Positions 47,801-58,260 of a stretch of DNA of 64,000 nt are shown piece after piece. The notes under the pieces were generated by a model. That model ran no database searches, was not told the DNA's origin, and saw only the letters and a program-made list of their open reading frames with translations. Both the position numbers and the translations under genes were made by a program. How positions within the stretch are numbered: the stretch's first letter is position 1; every line of letters starts with the position of its first letter. This stretch comes from Trichosphaerium sp. ATCC 40318 (lineage: Eukaryota; Discosea; Flabellinia; Trichosidae): the NCBI GenBank assembly GCA_038496445.1, contig JALMLS010000376.1:62001-126000 (forward strand). The letters run 5' to 3'.

Positions 47801-50800
47801 TTTCCATTAGCAAATGATAGCCTTTGTGCTCTACGATGTCGAATACCTAATTTCATCAATTTCTCTCAATTAGTGTTGTAAGATTCACGCACGACGGAAT
47901 TTCTTGATTGGAGGAAACGAGATAGGTAAGCGAGACCTATTACAAGTCATGTTAGACATAAATACAGCTTACAAACAAATGATGACCGTACGGTGGCATC
48001 TCAAAGGTAAGGAGCACACAATCTGATAAATTATTGTTTGGCATACACGTGCCAAGAGGGTTTGCTTCTTCGTTCATCCACAAAGCTGTTAAGTAAGTGA
48101 GCTATAGTTGGTTAATATTAATTTTAGGACGTACGTTGTACAACAGGTGTAGTTTTATAGTTTCCAAGGTAATCAAATAATTGGTAGCCGAACTAAGCAT
48201 ATTAGAATGAGTGCTTTTATTACACTTCGTCTACGCACCCAACCAATTACGACTTTCTTAGATCTTTCTGCATATACAGTGGCGTACATTCGCGTTTCCT
48301 ATGTGTTTTAAATATGTAACAATAGTAAAGAAAGCTAAGGTACCCTTGGTAGACTTGATAAAGGTATTGCACTTCGAAGCCATTGATTCCATTCACCTGT
48401 GAAAGTTCGCTTTGATTTAAATAATTGTGAAATCCTACGGCCGCCAAAGTACCTAGCAATTAAATTAGATGTCTATTTGGCATTATTCTTAAATATATGT
48501 GCATACAATGCAAGTTCAAGCCAATACTCTACAAACTTAAAGTCTGAAGATCCAAAATTTGATTTTGCCAAATCGTAACTCAACGGATCATTTGAGTCGA
48601 ATGCTGATTTTACAAACGTGAATTTCATCTTTTGTAACGATCCTACCAATACTTCAAATGTACACGGTACTGTAGTTATATCATAGCATTCCTCTACTGA
48701 GTCTACACCAGATGGAGGACGCGGACAAGGTGATCTATCGTCAATAATATTTCTTGTTACTGTTCTTTTTAATTTCAACGGTTTGTTTTCTAGTGATAAG
48801 CACACAGGGTTACGTCTTGCAACTTTACGTCTCACATAAAATATAGAATGAAGAGGTACTGAATTATCTTCCACAGTGATGATAGTACCTATAACTTGGT
48901 GTTTAGCGTTGAACTGTAGTCAGTTTTCAACTTACCAGTGAATTTTACAAGAAACTTTTCTCTTGGTGGGATCAAGTCTGCTTTTGCTATCATACGTGAG
49001 CGTCTTGCTTCTCTCAAATGATCCCTATTTGGTACAGGCCGGCGAAAAAAAGCGCTGAGAAGAGGAGTTAGAAACTGACAAGTCTATTTTTTGTGTTTGG
49101 GTATCTACCTGTCTATAATGTCTCCTATTTTGGCGAAATCTTACAATTTTCGTGTTAGTATCGCGTGTTTTTTGTTACCACTAACTTATTTGACTTACGT
49201 TTACAACTTACAGTCGTTTTACTCCTATCTGGAAAATATACAGTGACAAGTAGTTCTTCTACAATTCAAAACTAAGCAACAAAAAAAAGTGAAAGGATAA
49301 AATAACGAGACAGTACTTGGAAACCAATGAGGCACAGGGAAGTGAGTAGTTTCTGCAGCTATTCGTTTTACACTCTTCCATGTAGTTCGATCCGAACCAG
49401 CAATAAGGCTTATGGTATGTTAAGTCATAGTGAACGTACTGAGAAAGGTGTACTTACGATGCCATTTTTTCTCTAAAATGGAAGATTTCTTTTTTAGCAC
49501 TTGTCGTAACATTTACCTTGACAAGCTCTTCAACTTCATCAAGTATTAGTTTAGGCTTTGATTATGTGAGAATTCATTCAATATATAAACAATTCCTCTT
49601 ACCACATCATATCGGTATACATCTTGCTTAGGTCTAAAAAACAATGCAGCGCTTGAAAGATCATATGGTGTTGGCTGTAAAACTGCAAGTTGTAAGGCAC
49701 GAAGACCTGTAACCCATTCGTCACGGTCTTGTCTGCAAAAGGCTTGAAGATCATACGTTCTCCTAGAGTACTGTGTGAGCATTAATTTGAAATGTTGTAG
49801 CTTGATTTTTTCAGCCTGATTCAAGAACTTGTTGATGTCTTACTTTTCAGTTACGACTTGAAATGCTCTTGGGTCGTTTTGATCTTCATTCACATTCATA
49901 CAATCTTCCAAGTGAAACCGTTTTAAAAAATATAAATTGTGGAGTTAGTAAGAAATAATTAAATCAATTAGTGGATATTTTTTCTCTGTAATCTAGTTCT
50001 AAATCTTTGTACTTTGCGGATCTGTTGGTTTCTCCCTGCAGTAATGTATCCAATTATTTTGAACAAAGAACCAGCGCCTCTGATACCCCTATATATTAAA
50101 ACAAACTGTCAACATCTTCATATAGTACAAAGAAGTAAAGACTGACTTTTAGTGAAGATGGGCTTCTCTTTCTTAAATATCCTTGCAGAAGCGCTGATTG
50201 AGATGATAGCAACGAATGTAAAAAGCTGACTTGGCTTCCTCTACTGATGGTTAAAAGGTGCCATTTTTTCTTTCCTGGATACGTTGACAATCTTTCTCCA
50301 TTCTTTGGTGTTAAAATCTTCGAAGCTGATATATTCACGCCAAACCTAAGCAAAAATGTTGTAAGCTTAAAAGTAATCAGCAAATATTTTTCTCTTTTTT
50401 TTTTTTTGTTTTTACCCTCGAAGTTTATTCAACCACGTGCACAAGTGCTTATTGCTTGACGCTTGTAATTTTTTTTAGTATCATTATAGCCCATATTATT
50501 TCTAAACGTGTACCTTGTAATGTATACTTTCGTTCTCTCGTCAAAATGCACAAAATGAGTCCTTGAGTCTCGTAGATTGATATAACATGTGGGAGATAAA
50601 TCCCTCCTACCTTCCAAATTAATCGATGATTATTAAAACTTTTTGTTTCTATTTTTTACCAAGCAATCTACCATCATCAGGATCCCAGTAACTCAATACT
50701 TTGGATTCTTCATCAAATAAAAACTTTCTAGAAGTTATCGTCAGCTTAGACTGGTCATAAAAAACAATAACTACTTAGAAAAAAAAAACCACCATAAAAC

Positions 50801-51594
50801 CATAGAGATAAAAACGCTAGTTCTGTTCTGATTGTAAGGAAAAAAAAAAAGCAATATACCGTTTCTTCCAACCTAGCATAGATATACGCTTCATCAAGAT
50901 ACCAGAGAAAAGCTGCACAATCACATCAATAAACGTTTTACTGCGAACCAAAAAAAAAATAATAAAACTGCATGTCATCGTACTCCTTCGCGCCCATCTA
51001 GTAGCTTAAACATCGTAAGAATATGTAAAAAAAATAAACGATAAAAAAAAAGAATGAGAATTTTGCTATCGTACGCCAGCGATACTACTTCTTAATATAC
51101 TAGCCCAACGACGAGCCGTCAAAGCTCCATCACCGCGAAAATAATAAACGGCCTTTTGATTGCTGCATAATGTAAAATCGGCTGCTCCCTTTGCAGCTAG
51201 AACAGTGACCTTTACATCCAAACACACGTGCTCAAACGCAACCGCAGCATCTAAGTATTGATAGTGAATTTTATATCCATAAAACTTTTTTAGAGGACAA
51301 AATGAATCGGAAACAATTTTTTCTCTTTTTTTTTTGGTTTGAATGATCATTAAACCAATTTGTCTTTATCGTTTAAATGATTGTTTGAATATAGGTACCT
51401 TCATCTCTAAATATGAATACACCCTCTGGGTTAGATCTCACGAAACAATCTAAGTAAAATTATACAATATACAGCGAGGTTTTTTAACAGTCGTTGCTTT
51501 AACACTCTCCAAACAGAGTTTTTTTTTAATATCACGTGCCTTTCCATATTTTGGTTTTATTACTTTTGAACTTGAGATAACCTTCTAAATTCAT
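44891..51594 (-). CDS. Phosphatidylinositol 3-kinase with three N-terminal PH domains
   Basis: Very long multi-exon gene. PH1 starts at 51594 (MNLEGYLKFKSNKTKIWK, GC-AG intron, FVRSNPEGVFIFRDE) and ends RRWASILRSSIAGV (51070). PH2 spans about 50760-50430 (FDEESKVLSYWDPDDGRLLG ... HLCTWLNKLRG). PH3 spans about 50180-49680 (LQGYLRKRSPSSLK ... NDPRAFQVVT ... YDLQAFCRQDRDEWVTGLRA). A middle region of about 2.5 kb fits RBD and C2 (YWLELALYA at 48530). Helical exons follow, then the kinase: ADPCGNPLKVIFKVGDDLRQ, LWMAQGMDLGMTIYDVVATA, catalytic SIATYVIGIGDRH (45690) and GYLFHIDFGHFL (45450). The C-terminus is ...FFVHNLAN. It should phosphorylate phosphoinositides at D3. Exon edges in the middle are approximate. 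Confidence 0.82.
51450..51539 (-). other. GC-AG intron (90 nt), GCACGTG donor
   Basis: Donor GCACGTGATA, acceptor ACTTAG. Joins KTKIWK(D) to CFVRSNPEGVF inside PH1 of the PI3-kinase in phase 1. Confidence 0.7.
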
Positions 51595-51919
51595 AGTTGA
51601 TGTATTAAATACAAAATACTAATCATGCTCTCGATCGCTAGACGTGTTGAAAAGACCAAGTGAGAAAATTTTTTACCAAAACGTATTTTTGTGAGACGCT
51701 AATAAAAAAAAGACCCAAATGCAGTTTTCAGTAAAATACTCAAGGTTCACATTACAATAACGTGCTTCATCTATGGATAAAGTAGCGAGGTTCTGATAGG
51801 TAGCTTGATCAATACTTTCTTAAGTACAGAATAATCTTTACTTTGTGATATCAGGGGTTTTTCTATCGCGATATGGCGATTTAAAAGTCTGGCGGTTGGT
51901 TAATGGTGTGAATCGGTTT
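51595..51919. other. Intergenic region upstream of PI3-kinase
   Basis: 325 bp, AT-rich, between the DCAF11 stop and the PI3-kinase start on the same strand. No gene or clear promoter motif seen. Confidence 0.4.
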
Positions 51920-54489
51920 CTACTCAAGCTGAAACTGGCATATCGATCCAGACCAGCATGTAGCAGTCAATGAACCGCCATAAGGATGCCAACTAAAAAC
52001 ATACATGTTAACAATTATAGTAGTGGGGGTTTCTGGCTGTTTACCTGCAATCACGGACAACGTCGCCTCCGTATGTCGATTCAGCGTCATTAACATCAAG
52101 TTTACGAACAAGTTTACCACTTAGATTATAAATATGCACTGCACCATCCGCGCTTCCCTGTATTGTGATTTAGTTTGTTTCCGCTAACATCTAACAACAA
52201 AATACGTACAGTATATACATAGCGTTGCCCAGTGCTGTGCATTGGGGAAAAGTGACATCTAATAAGCGTACGTAGTACCTTATGTCCATGGAAAGTTTGT
52301 ACAGACATGTCATTTGGATGCCTACAAAAAAGATAAGTATTGGACAAACTTTTTTGGTGTTTGACTTTTCTTGTCTGTGTTACCTGTCATTTTCTACACA
52401 TCCTGGATATCTTCCATTACGGTAATCCCATGGATACTTCCTTGTCTGTCTTGGAGTGGAATTATATCCTCCCATCTTTCTTACATCCCACAGCTTCATT
52501 GTTTGATCTTTACAATTACTTAGTAGATAACGACCATCTCCTTTTGGACTTATATATGTAAGACCTGGTAGTTGACTTGTTAGATTGTTGGACGCAATCG
52601 AGTAATCTTATACCTTCAGTGTGCCCAACCAGTTCGCCAACAGGCTTTTTGGCGTTTCCAAGAGCACGTTTGTCCCAAACCTTTTGAGCGTTAAGAGTTT
52701 TCTGTTTTGATTGAAGATTGAATATGTACGTACATAAATCAATGAATCGTCACTTCCAGAGAATAACAAGTTACAATCTTGAACATCCCCGAAAGATACA
52801 GCATTAACGTCATCAGTATGTCCTTTTAATCTATGTTTTACTGTCTTTGATTCTATGTCGAATACATATACTTTTTTTGCAGTGTCAATATTACAAAGGG
52901 GACAACAGTTTAACCGGCTCACCTGAAGAGTCACTTGTTCCAGCAATTACTTCTCTGTCATCTCCAGAAAATCTGACACTCCAAATGCCAAGATTCCAGT
53001 GAAACGAGTGATGCATACCTCCATCAGGAGCGAAATTAAGTTCCTAGTTTCCGCGGGATTAGCACGGTGATTTTCTTGCGACGGTTCGTTTTTATTAATA
53101 TTGTAATGCATTTTGTAGTACCTCTTGGTGAATACGATGTTGTTCTCCGTCGAATTCTCCACCACCCGCAATATTACACAAATACACTACTGGTGTTATA
53201 GAAGAGTATACAAGGTAACGGTTATCCTGTGTCATTTGTGTATCTGTTATAGTCCATTGGCGTGCTTTAGCATTTACAGCAAATTTACAAGTCCAATTAT
53301 CAGTGTTGTATAATCTTACTTTCCAGTCCTGACCTTGAGTCAAGAGTAAACACGCGTGTCACAACACTGAATGGGTTTTAACGCACTTGATGTGAAGAAG
53401 ACACTACCATCAGCAGAGAACTGACCATTGTAAGCACGTTTAGTGTATGTATCAATATTTGTGCAGTTGTGAGAAGGTAAATGGCGAATAGCGATATTTA
53501 CGCCAAAAGCAGGATTATATGGACCACTGATTTGACGCTTTTGTAGCATGTGACAAGTATTGGAGTGTTCTGGGCGACCTCCAAAGTATCCAGAATGTAT
53601 AAGCTCGTCGTATGTATTCATACGTTTTCTTTCTTGTCTTCTTTGTTTCGCACGTTCTTTATCACGTTGTTTTGCAAATATACCCTACAACAAATAATTA
53701 GTACTTACCCTTACATGTCCATAGTACACATCAAAAATATAACATTAGGTTAACGTACAGAGAACATATTGCCCTTCTTTTCTTTCTGTACTTTATCGAG
53801 TAAATCATAAAAAAGCTACAAAGAGAACAGTCAATAACACAATAATGCAAGTCCAGAAAAAATATCAAAAAACAAACCTGAGATTGAGACAGTCTTAGCG
53901 CTAATGTAAGTAAGTTTTCAGCGGAATCCAAGGAACCCTTTGTACTAGATTAGCAACAGCACGTGGTGGGAACAGGTGAGTATGGCTACCTGCATTCTAC
54001 ATGCTTGTGCTTTGCGATAAAGCGCTTTGACGTATAAACCGGGATATTGTTTTAGCTCTGTGCATTGTAACGCCAAGTTACACGCCTCTACAGCGCTATC
54101 TGCATTTTCAAGTTTTATAGCTGCTGCGGCAAGATTCAAATGAACGACAAGGTATAATTGTACTGACGCTTCATCAGGTACTACATACAAGTTAGAACAA
54201 TCGCCATCAAACGAATACTGATTAAGAAAATGCACTTTTTTAAAAACCCAGAAGGGTTTATTTGCGGATAAATAACAAATTATGCTACACATACTAGCTT
54301 TGAGCCTCTGAGCAGCCAAGTGGTAGTTTTTGTACGCTTCTTCGTAATTTGCTAACTGAAAAGCTTGATTCCCCTTATAATTGTTACTTATAGCTATTGT
54401 ATGTTTCGTACACGCTCTCGTAACTCCTCAGCATCTGGAATTTGTTCCTTACTCTCAGCAGGGAGCTGAGAAGCTCCATTTTCTGCCAT
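51920..54489 (-). CDS. DCAF11: TPR domain fused to DCAF11/LEC14B-type WD40 protein
   Basis: Starts MAENGASQLPAESKEQIPDA. A TPR region of co-chaperone type follows: GNQAFQLANYEEAYKNYHLA, LVVHLNLAAAAIKLENADSA and VKALYRKAQACRMQ, then ENLLTLALRLSQSQ. It passes through KVQKEKKGNMFSGIFAKQRD, as TPR co-chaperones end. Without a stop it enters the DCAF11 part: HSGYFGGRPEHSNTCHMLQK, RAYNGQFSADGSVFFTSS, VIAGTSDSSIYVFD, AVSFGDVQDCNLLFSGSDDS, TFHGHKVLRTLIRCHFSPMH then STGQRYVYT, and VRDCSWHPYGGSLTATCW. DCAF11 is a CRL4 substrate receptor in other eukaryotes. Ends FQLE at 51920. The junction uses acceptor TACAAAG near 53945 and keeps phase 0. Confidence 0.8.
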
Positions 54490-54546
54490 TTTGCGCTTGT
54501 ACGCACTTCGTGGATGTGTATTTCGGATTATTCCTATCCCGTGGAA

Positions 54547-56504
54547 ATGTCAAACAAAGTTCAAACACGAACGGCGAAATTAGTCCTTTTTTTATGCTGT
54601 TCTTGTTTGTAGCCTCTGATGCAAGAAGCATTAGACAAAGCATTGGAGAACGATGACGTTACGGTTAGTCGCTAAGAGAGTTGTGAGCCTGACATTTTTT
54701 ACAGGCTCTATTTAATTTAATTGAGAGTGCATCAGACAATCTAACAAAGCATCGGGATGAAAAAGGTCGCACTTTGCTTTACAGAGCAATCAGTAATGAA
54801 AAACCACAAATAGCGCTTGCACTCCTCACAAAAACAAAAGGTGCATAATTGGAAGGCACCTCAAAGCAGTTTGAAGAGTGTTTATACTTACAACAATTCT
54901 TAAACCCCTGTAGTTGATATTGCAGCCACTGAGACATACGGAAACACTGTGCGCATACAATGGAAGCATAAACTTATTATTTTAGGTCTTACATGAGGTA
55001 AAACAGACAAAACGGATCAATACATTTTCCTAACCGTCTAGGCATCAAACAAAGGCTTGTTGGCAGTTGTAAACAAGATTCTGGAGCTAGGTACCCGGCA
55101 GAATTATGACCCGTACTAAAAAAGATTCAGGTGGAGACCCCAACGCGCATGAATTGCTCTTCAGGTATTTAAATCGATAATTACGCAACTGACTTTGTAA
55201 AATTACAGAGATACACCATTACACCAAGCTTGCGCACAAGGTCACGTTGAGGTTGTTGGTGCACTACTAGCAGCCAAAGGATCAATTAACGCAACAGCAA
55301 TAGAGGACTGGACACCTCTGGTGCGTTTACTTAAAAAATAAAATTGACATATTTGTAGCACCGCGCTGTGCGCTCTGGACATGTTGATGTTGTGGAGAAA
55401 CTCATTGAAAAAGGAGCAAATCTCAGTGCGCGTATTAACGCGCCATTCACAAAGTATCATAATTTGACACCAGTACGTGCCATGTGTCACATTTTAGTGT
55501 TATTCTCTGAATAGTTCGTCTACCGAACTTTTAAAACTAAAGCTTACACTTGTTTCTTTAGAAAGAGCTTGCCCAAACTATTGATCGAAATGATATTGCT
55601 GAAATCATAGGTAGCCACACAGGTCCTGAGATGAGATCCTCACAAACGCGAAAGATATCTGGAGCCCCTTCAGTTAGGAAAAAGAAGCGCAGTAGTGGAG
55701 AAGATGGAAGGCTAAGAGAGAGCAGGTAAATGTTGCGTCATGTCGTTAACTTTACTTGTGTTAATACAGTACTTTCAGGAAAACTGGAGAATCACCTCCA
55801 AAAGCGAGACGTCCAAGAACTACGGAGTATGTTCAAGTTAGTGATGAAAAAGTACGCTAGATTTAAATCAATGTGTTGACACTAACATTGATAAACTAGA
55901 CTGAGTACAAATTTTCCTTGAAAGATACTTCAGATACAACTAGTAGTAGCAAGAGATCGAGAAATGGTATCCGTGGTAATGCGCGTAAGTACAACTATGA
56001 TTTTTATCTGTTAATTAACCGTACGCAAAAGGTGTTGACGCTCAGCTTAACTTACTCAGAAAACGTTTGATACGTATTGAGTCTGGCCAAAAACAGTTTC
56101 AGAATCTTCCAGATAAGATAGCTACGATAGAGAAGGAACTACTTTCAAAATCCGAATTAACATCAAAAGATCCTTCAACAAGCAAACACGTGAAACATGA
56201 ACTTGAAAAATACAAAGAAGAACTTGAAGGTCACGAAGAACGTATTCAGGAGTTACTAAAATTAGTACGTCGTAAAACAGTACCACGTGTTTTGTGAAAA
56301 CATTTTCGAAGTTGTTTTTGGAGTCTTCTTGCGGTTGTTACTTTGTTTTCTGTTTCATGTTCTGATTGTATTATTTTTTAGATTGATTCACGGAAAGATG
56401 TGGAAGCAAGGTTGATGGGTCGTATACAGTATTTGGAATTTTTTATGAGTTTTATGCTTTTTATTTTTATAGCATTTGGGCTGTTTACTGGAGCTCGTTC
56501 TTGA
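54547..56504 (+). CDS. Ankyrin-repeat and coiled-coil protein with C-terminal tail anchor
   Basis: Exon 1 (MSNKVQTRTAKL) is followed by a 30-nt intron and PLMQEALDKALENDDVT. Ankyrin repeats run to about 55480 (GRTLLYRAISNEKPQIALAL; DTPLHQACAQGHVEVVGALL; DWTPLHRAVRSGHVDVVEKL). A basic disordered segment (VRKKKRSSGEDGRLRESR) and a coiled coil (FQNLPDKIATIEKELL; HEERIQELLKL) follow. Reading on would give VRRKTVPRVL and stop at 56297. A GTACGT donor at that point, with a 120-nt intron ending TTTTTTAG, leads instead to IDSRKDVEARLMGRIQYLEF then a 20-residue hydrophobic helix and GARS, a typical tail anchor. Divergent from the TPR-DCAF11 gene, under 60 bp between starts. Confidence 0.68.
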
Positions 56505-56677
56505 CCTATTATTATTCCCTGTAAAATAAAATATGTGCATATTAATCTAAAACCTCGTGAGTACAACCTTTGAAGACATAAAACCAAGATAGGCACTTGC
56601 ACGATAAGTCTAATCTTAACAAAGTTTTTACTGTCTTTTTATTTTTTTTGGTTCCCTACAAATCGACTTTACTCTAT

Positions 56678-58051
56678 TTATGACTTTTTGGCTTTACGTG
56701 GAATGTAGTGACTATTAATAAGGTAACTCAATGCTTGTTTCTGTACAGATGTGGTTAGAAAAACTCTAAAATGATTACCCTTGCCTTGAATTTATTAAAC
56801 GCAAAGTCTGTATCGAATATGTCATTACTTGCAATTTGATAATCTCTCCAATTTCCCTCTAAAATATGCTGTTATGAAGACAACCCTTGCAAGGCTTTTC
56901 CGTACCAATAATACAACCTCCCTACAATACATTAGAACGTTATAAAATCATGTAGCTGTCATACTTGGTGAATAGGATTGCATGACGATCTCGTACTGTT
57001 ATCGTGCTCTTTTGCTGTTTGACCAAGGATTCCATGTGGTGGAGCTGCATTAGTAGGGATATAACGTGCCCTGAAGTTCTAAAGAAAGATATAGTACTTA
57101 GTATGTAACACGAAGTGTCAGAGGTACCCAGTAGGTTCCTACACCTCCTTTCTTTACTAGCTTGAAGTCTAGAAGCCATCTTCCTACTTCTAGTCGTGCT
57201 ACGTTCTTCTTAATCTACACGAGGCGGCTTAATACTACTAACCATGGTAACTTTTTTTACCTTGTAGAATTTTCCCATGTGATCCTAATCAGGTATTACT
57301 ATGAGTCACCAATCAAACTTTATACAATCGTACAGGCAACTTAGTTCCTGATTTTCTAAGTTTCAAAGGCTCCCCATTCATCATGATCTTGCCCTACGCT
57401 TTAAATTAATACTTGGGAGCTGTTTCATGTACTAACATCGCGAGGTAGTCGCAACTTCACGTGAGGTCCTAGAAGAATCCCAAACTCTTGAAAAAACCGT
57501 TAAAATGTTGAATACATCTTATGTACGTACCTCCCAACAATGTTCTCTTCTCTTTCCATCCAACGAATTTATTATTAACGTGAATGTGAGAATCGGAGAT
57601 TACAGCAAATACTTCATCCGGTTCACCAACAAAGTCGAAGCTGTCGCCATTAAAGCCTGTCTTCAAAAAAAAAAAAGGAGATTTTAGCAATAAACATAAA
57701 GATACTAACGCTTACAAAGTGAGGATCAAAACACGCAAATGCGGTTGACGCTAAATTAGACCTTGTCTTTTAATGAGTAAATGACGGACGTAATATAATA
57801 TTTTGCTCACCATGAATCGCTTGTTGAAATACATGCGGTTTCTGAACAATCACGTGCGTCGGCGTTTATTGGCTGCAAACCTACACATTTTTTATTAATA
57901 AAAACTATATAAACAGACCAGCGTCATGACATACCGTTGAGCATACTTGCGAAGCATACAATTACCTATATCTAATATTAAAGCTCAATACCGTCCATTG
58001 CGTAATTACCATAAAGAGGGCAGTCCCAGAGAAATACAACCGCAAATTCAT
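56678..58051 (-). CDS. Secreted root-cap / VWFD-like domain protein
   Basis: The presumed first exon (58051) is MNLRLYFSGTALFMVITQWT, a signal-peptide-like helix. Then come CFDPHF, TGFNGDSFDFVGEPDEVFAV, ISDSHIHVNNKFVGWKEKRT (57690-57530), RARYIPTNAAPPHGILGQTA (about 57070) and EGNWRDYQIASNDIFDTDF with FNKF (56860). These match the 'GGDG..F.F.G....FCLLSD..LHINA.F.G' start, 'GILGQT' centre and 'EG.w.DY...ddlF..dF.FN.F' end of the plant root-cap (PF06830) family. After a GC-AG intron it ends NSHYIPRKAKKS. Probably extracellular; the role is unknown. The junction between exon 1 and 2 is unresolved. Confidence 0.62.
56741..56784 (-). other. GC-AG intron (44 nt), GCAAGG donor
   Basis: Donor GCAAGG after AAG, branch TTTCTAACC, acceptor GTACAG. 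Joins AFNKFK to KQALSYLINS in the root-cap-domain gene. A GT donor alternative is less good. Confidence 0.55.
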
Positions 58052-58260
58052 TATTTTATAGACGTTTATGTAAAATATGGCCAATATTTTCACTTGGTAA
58101 ACTGGTTGACTATCTTCGCTATTTGATAAAATGTGCGCATGCACTGGCTTTGAAAACCAATGTCTTCACATTTATTGCTCTCGTAGGAACTATCCTCATC
58201 ACAAGGAATCAAGGTATTGAAAGAAAACCACTCATTGAATAAGATGTAAAGCCAAACATT

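Noticed and set aside
53731-53931. Start of DCAF11 at a methionine near 53925
   Set aside because: The codon there is TTG inside a TPR-containing exon; the frame continues upstream through a consistent intron to the TPR domain.
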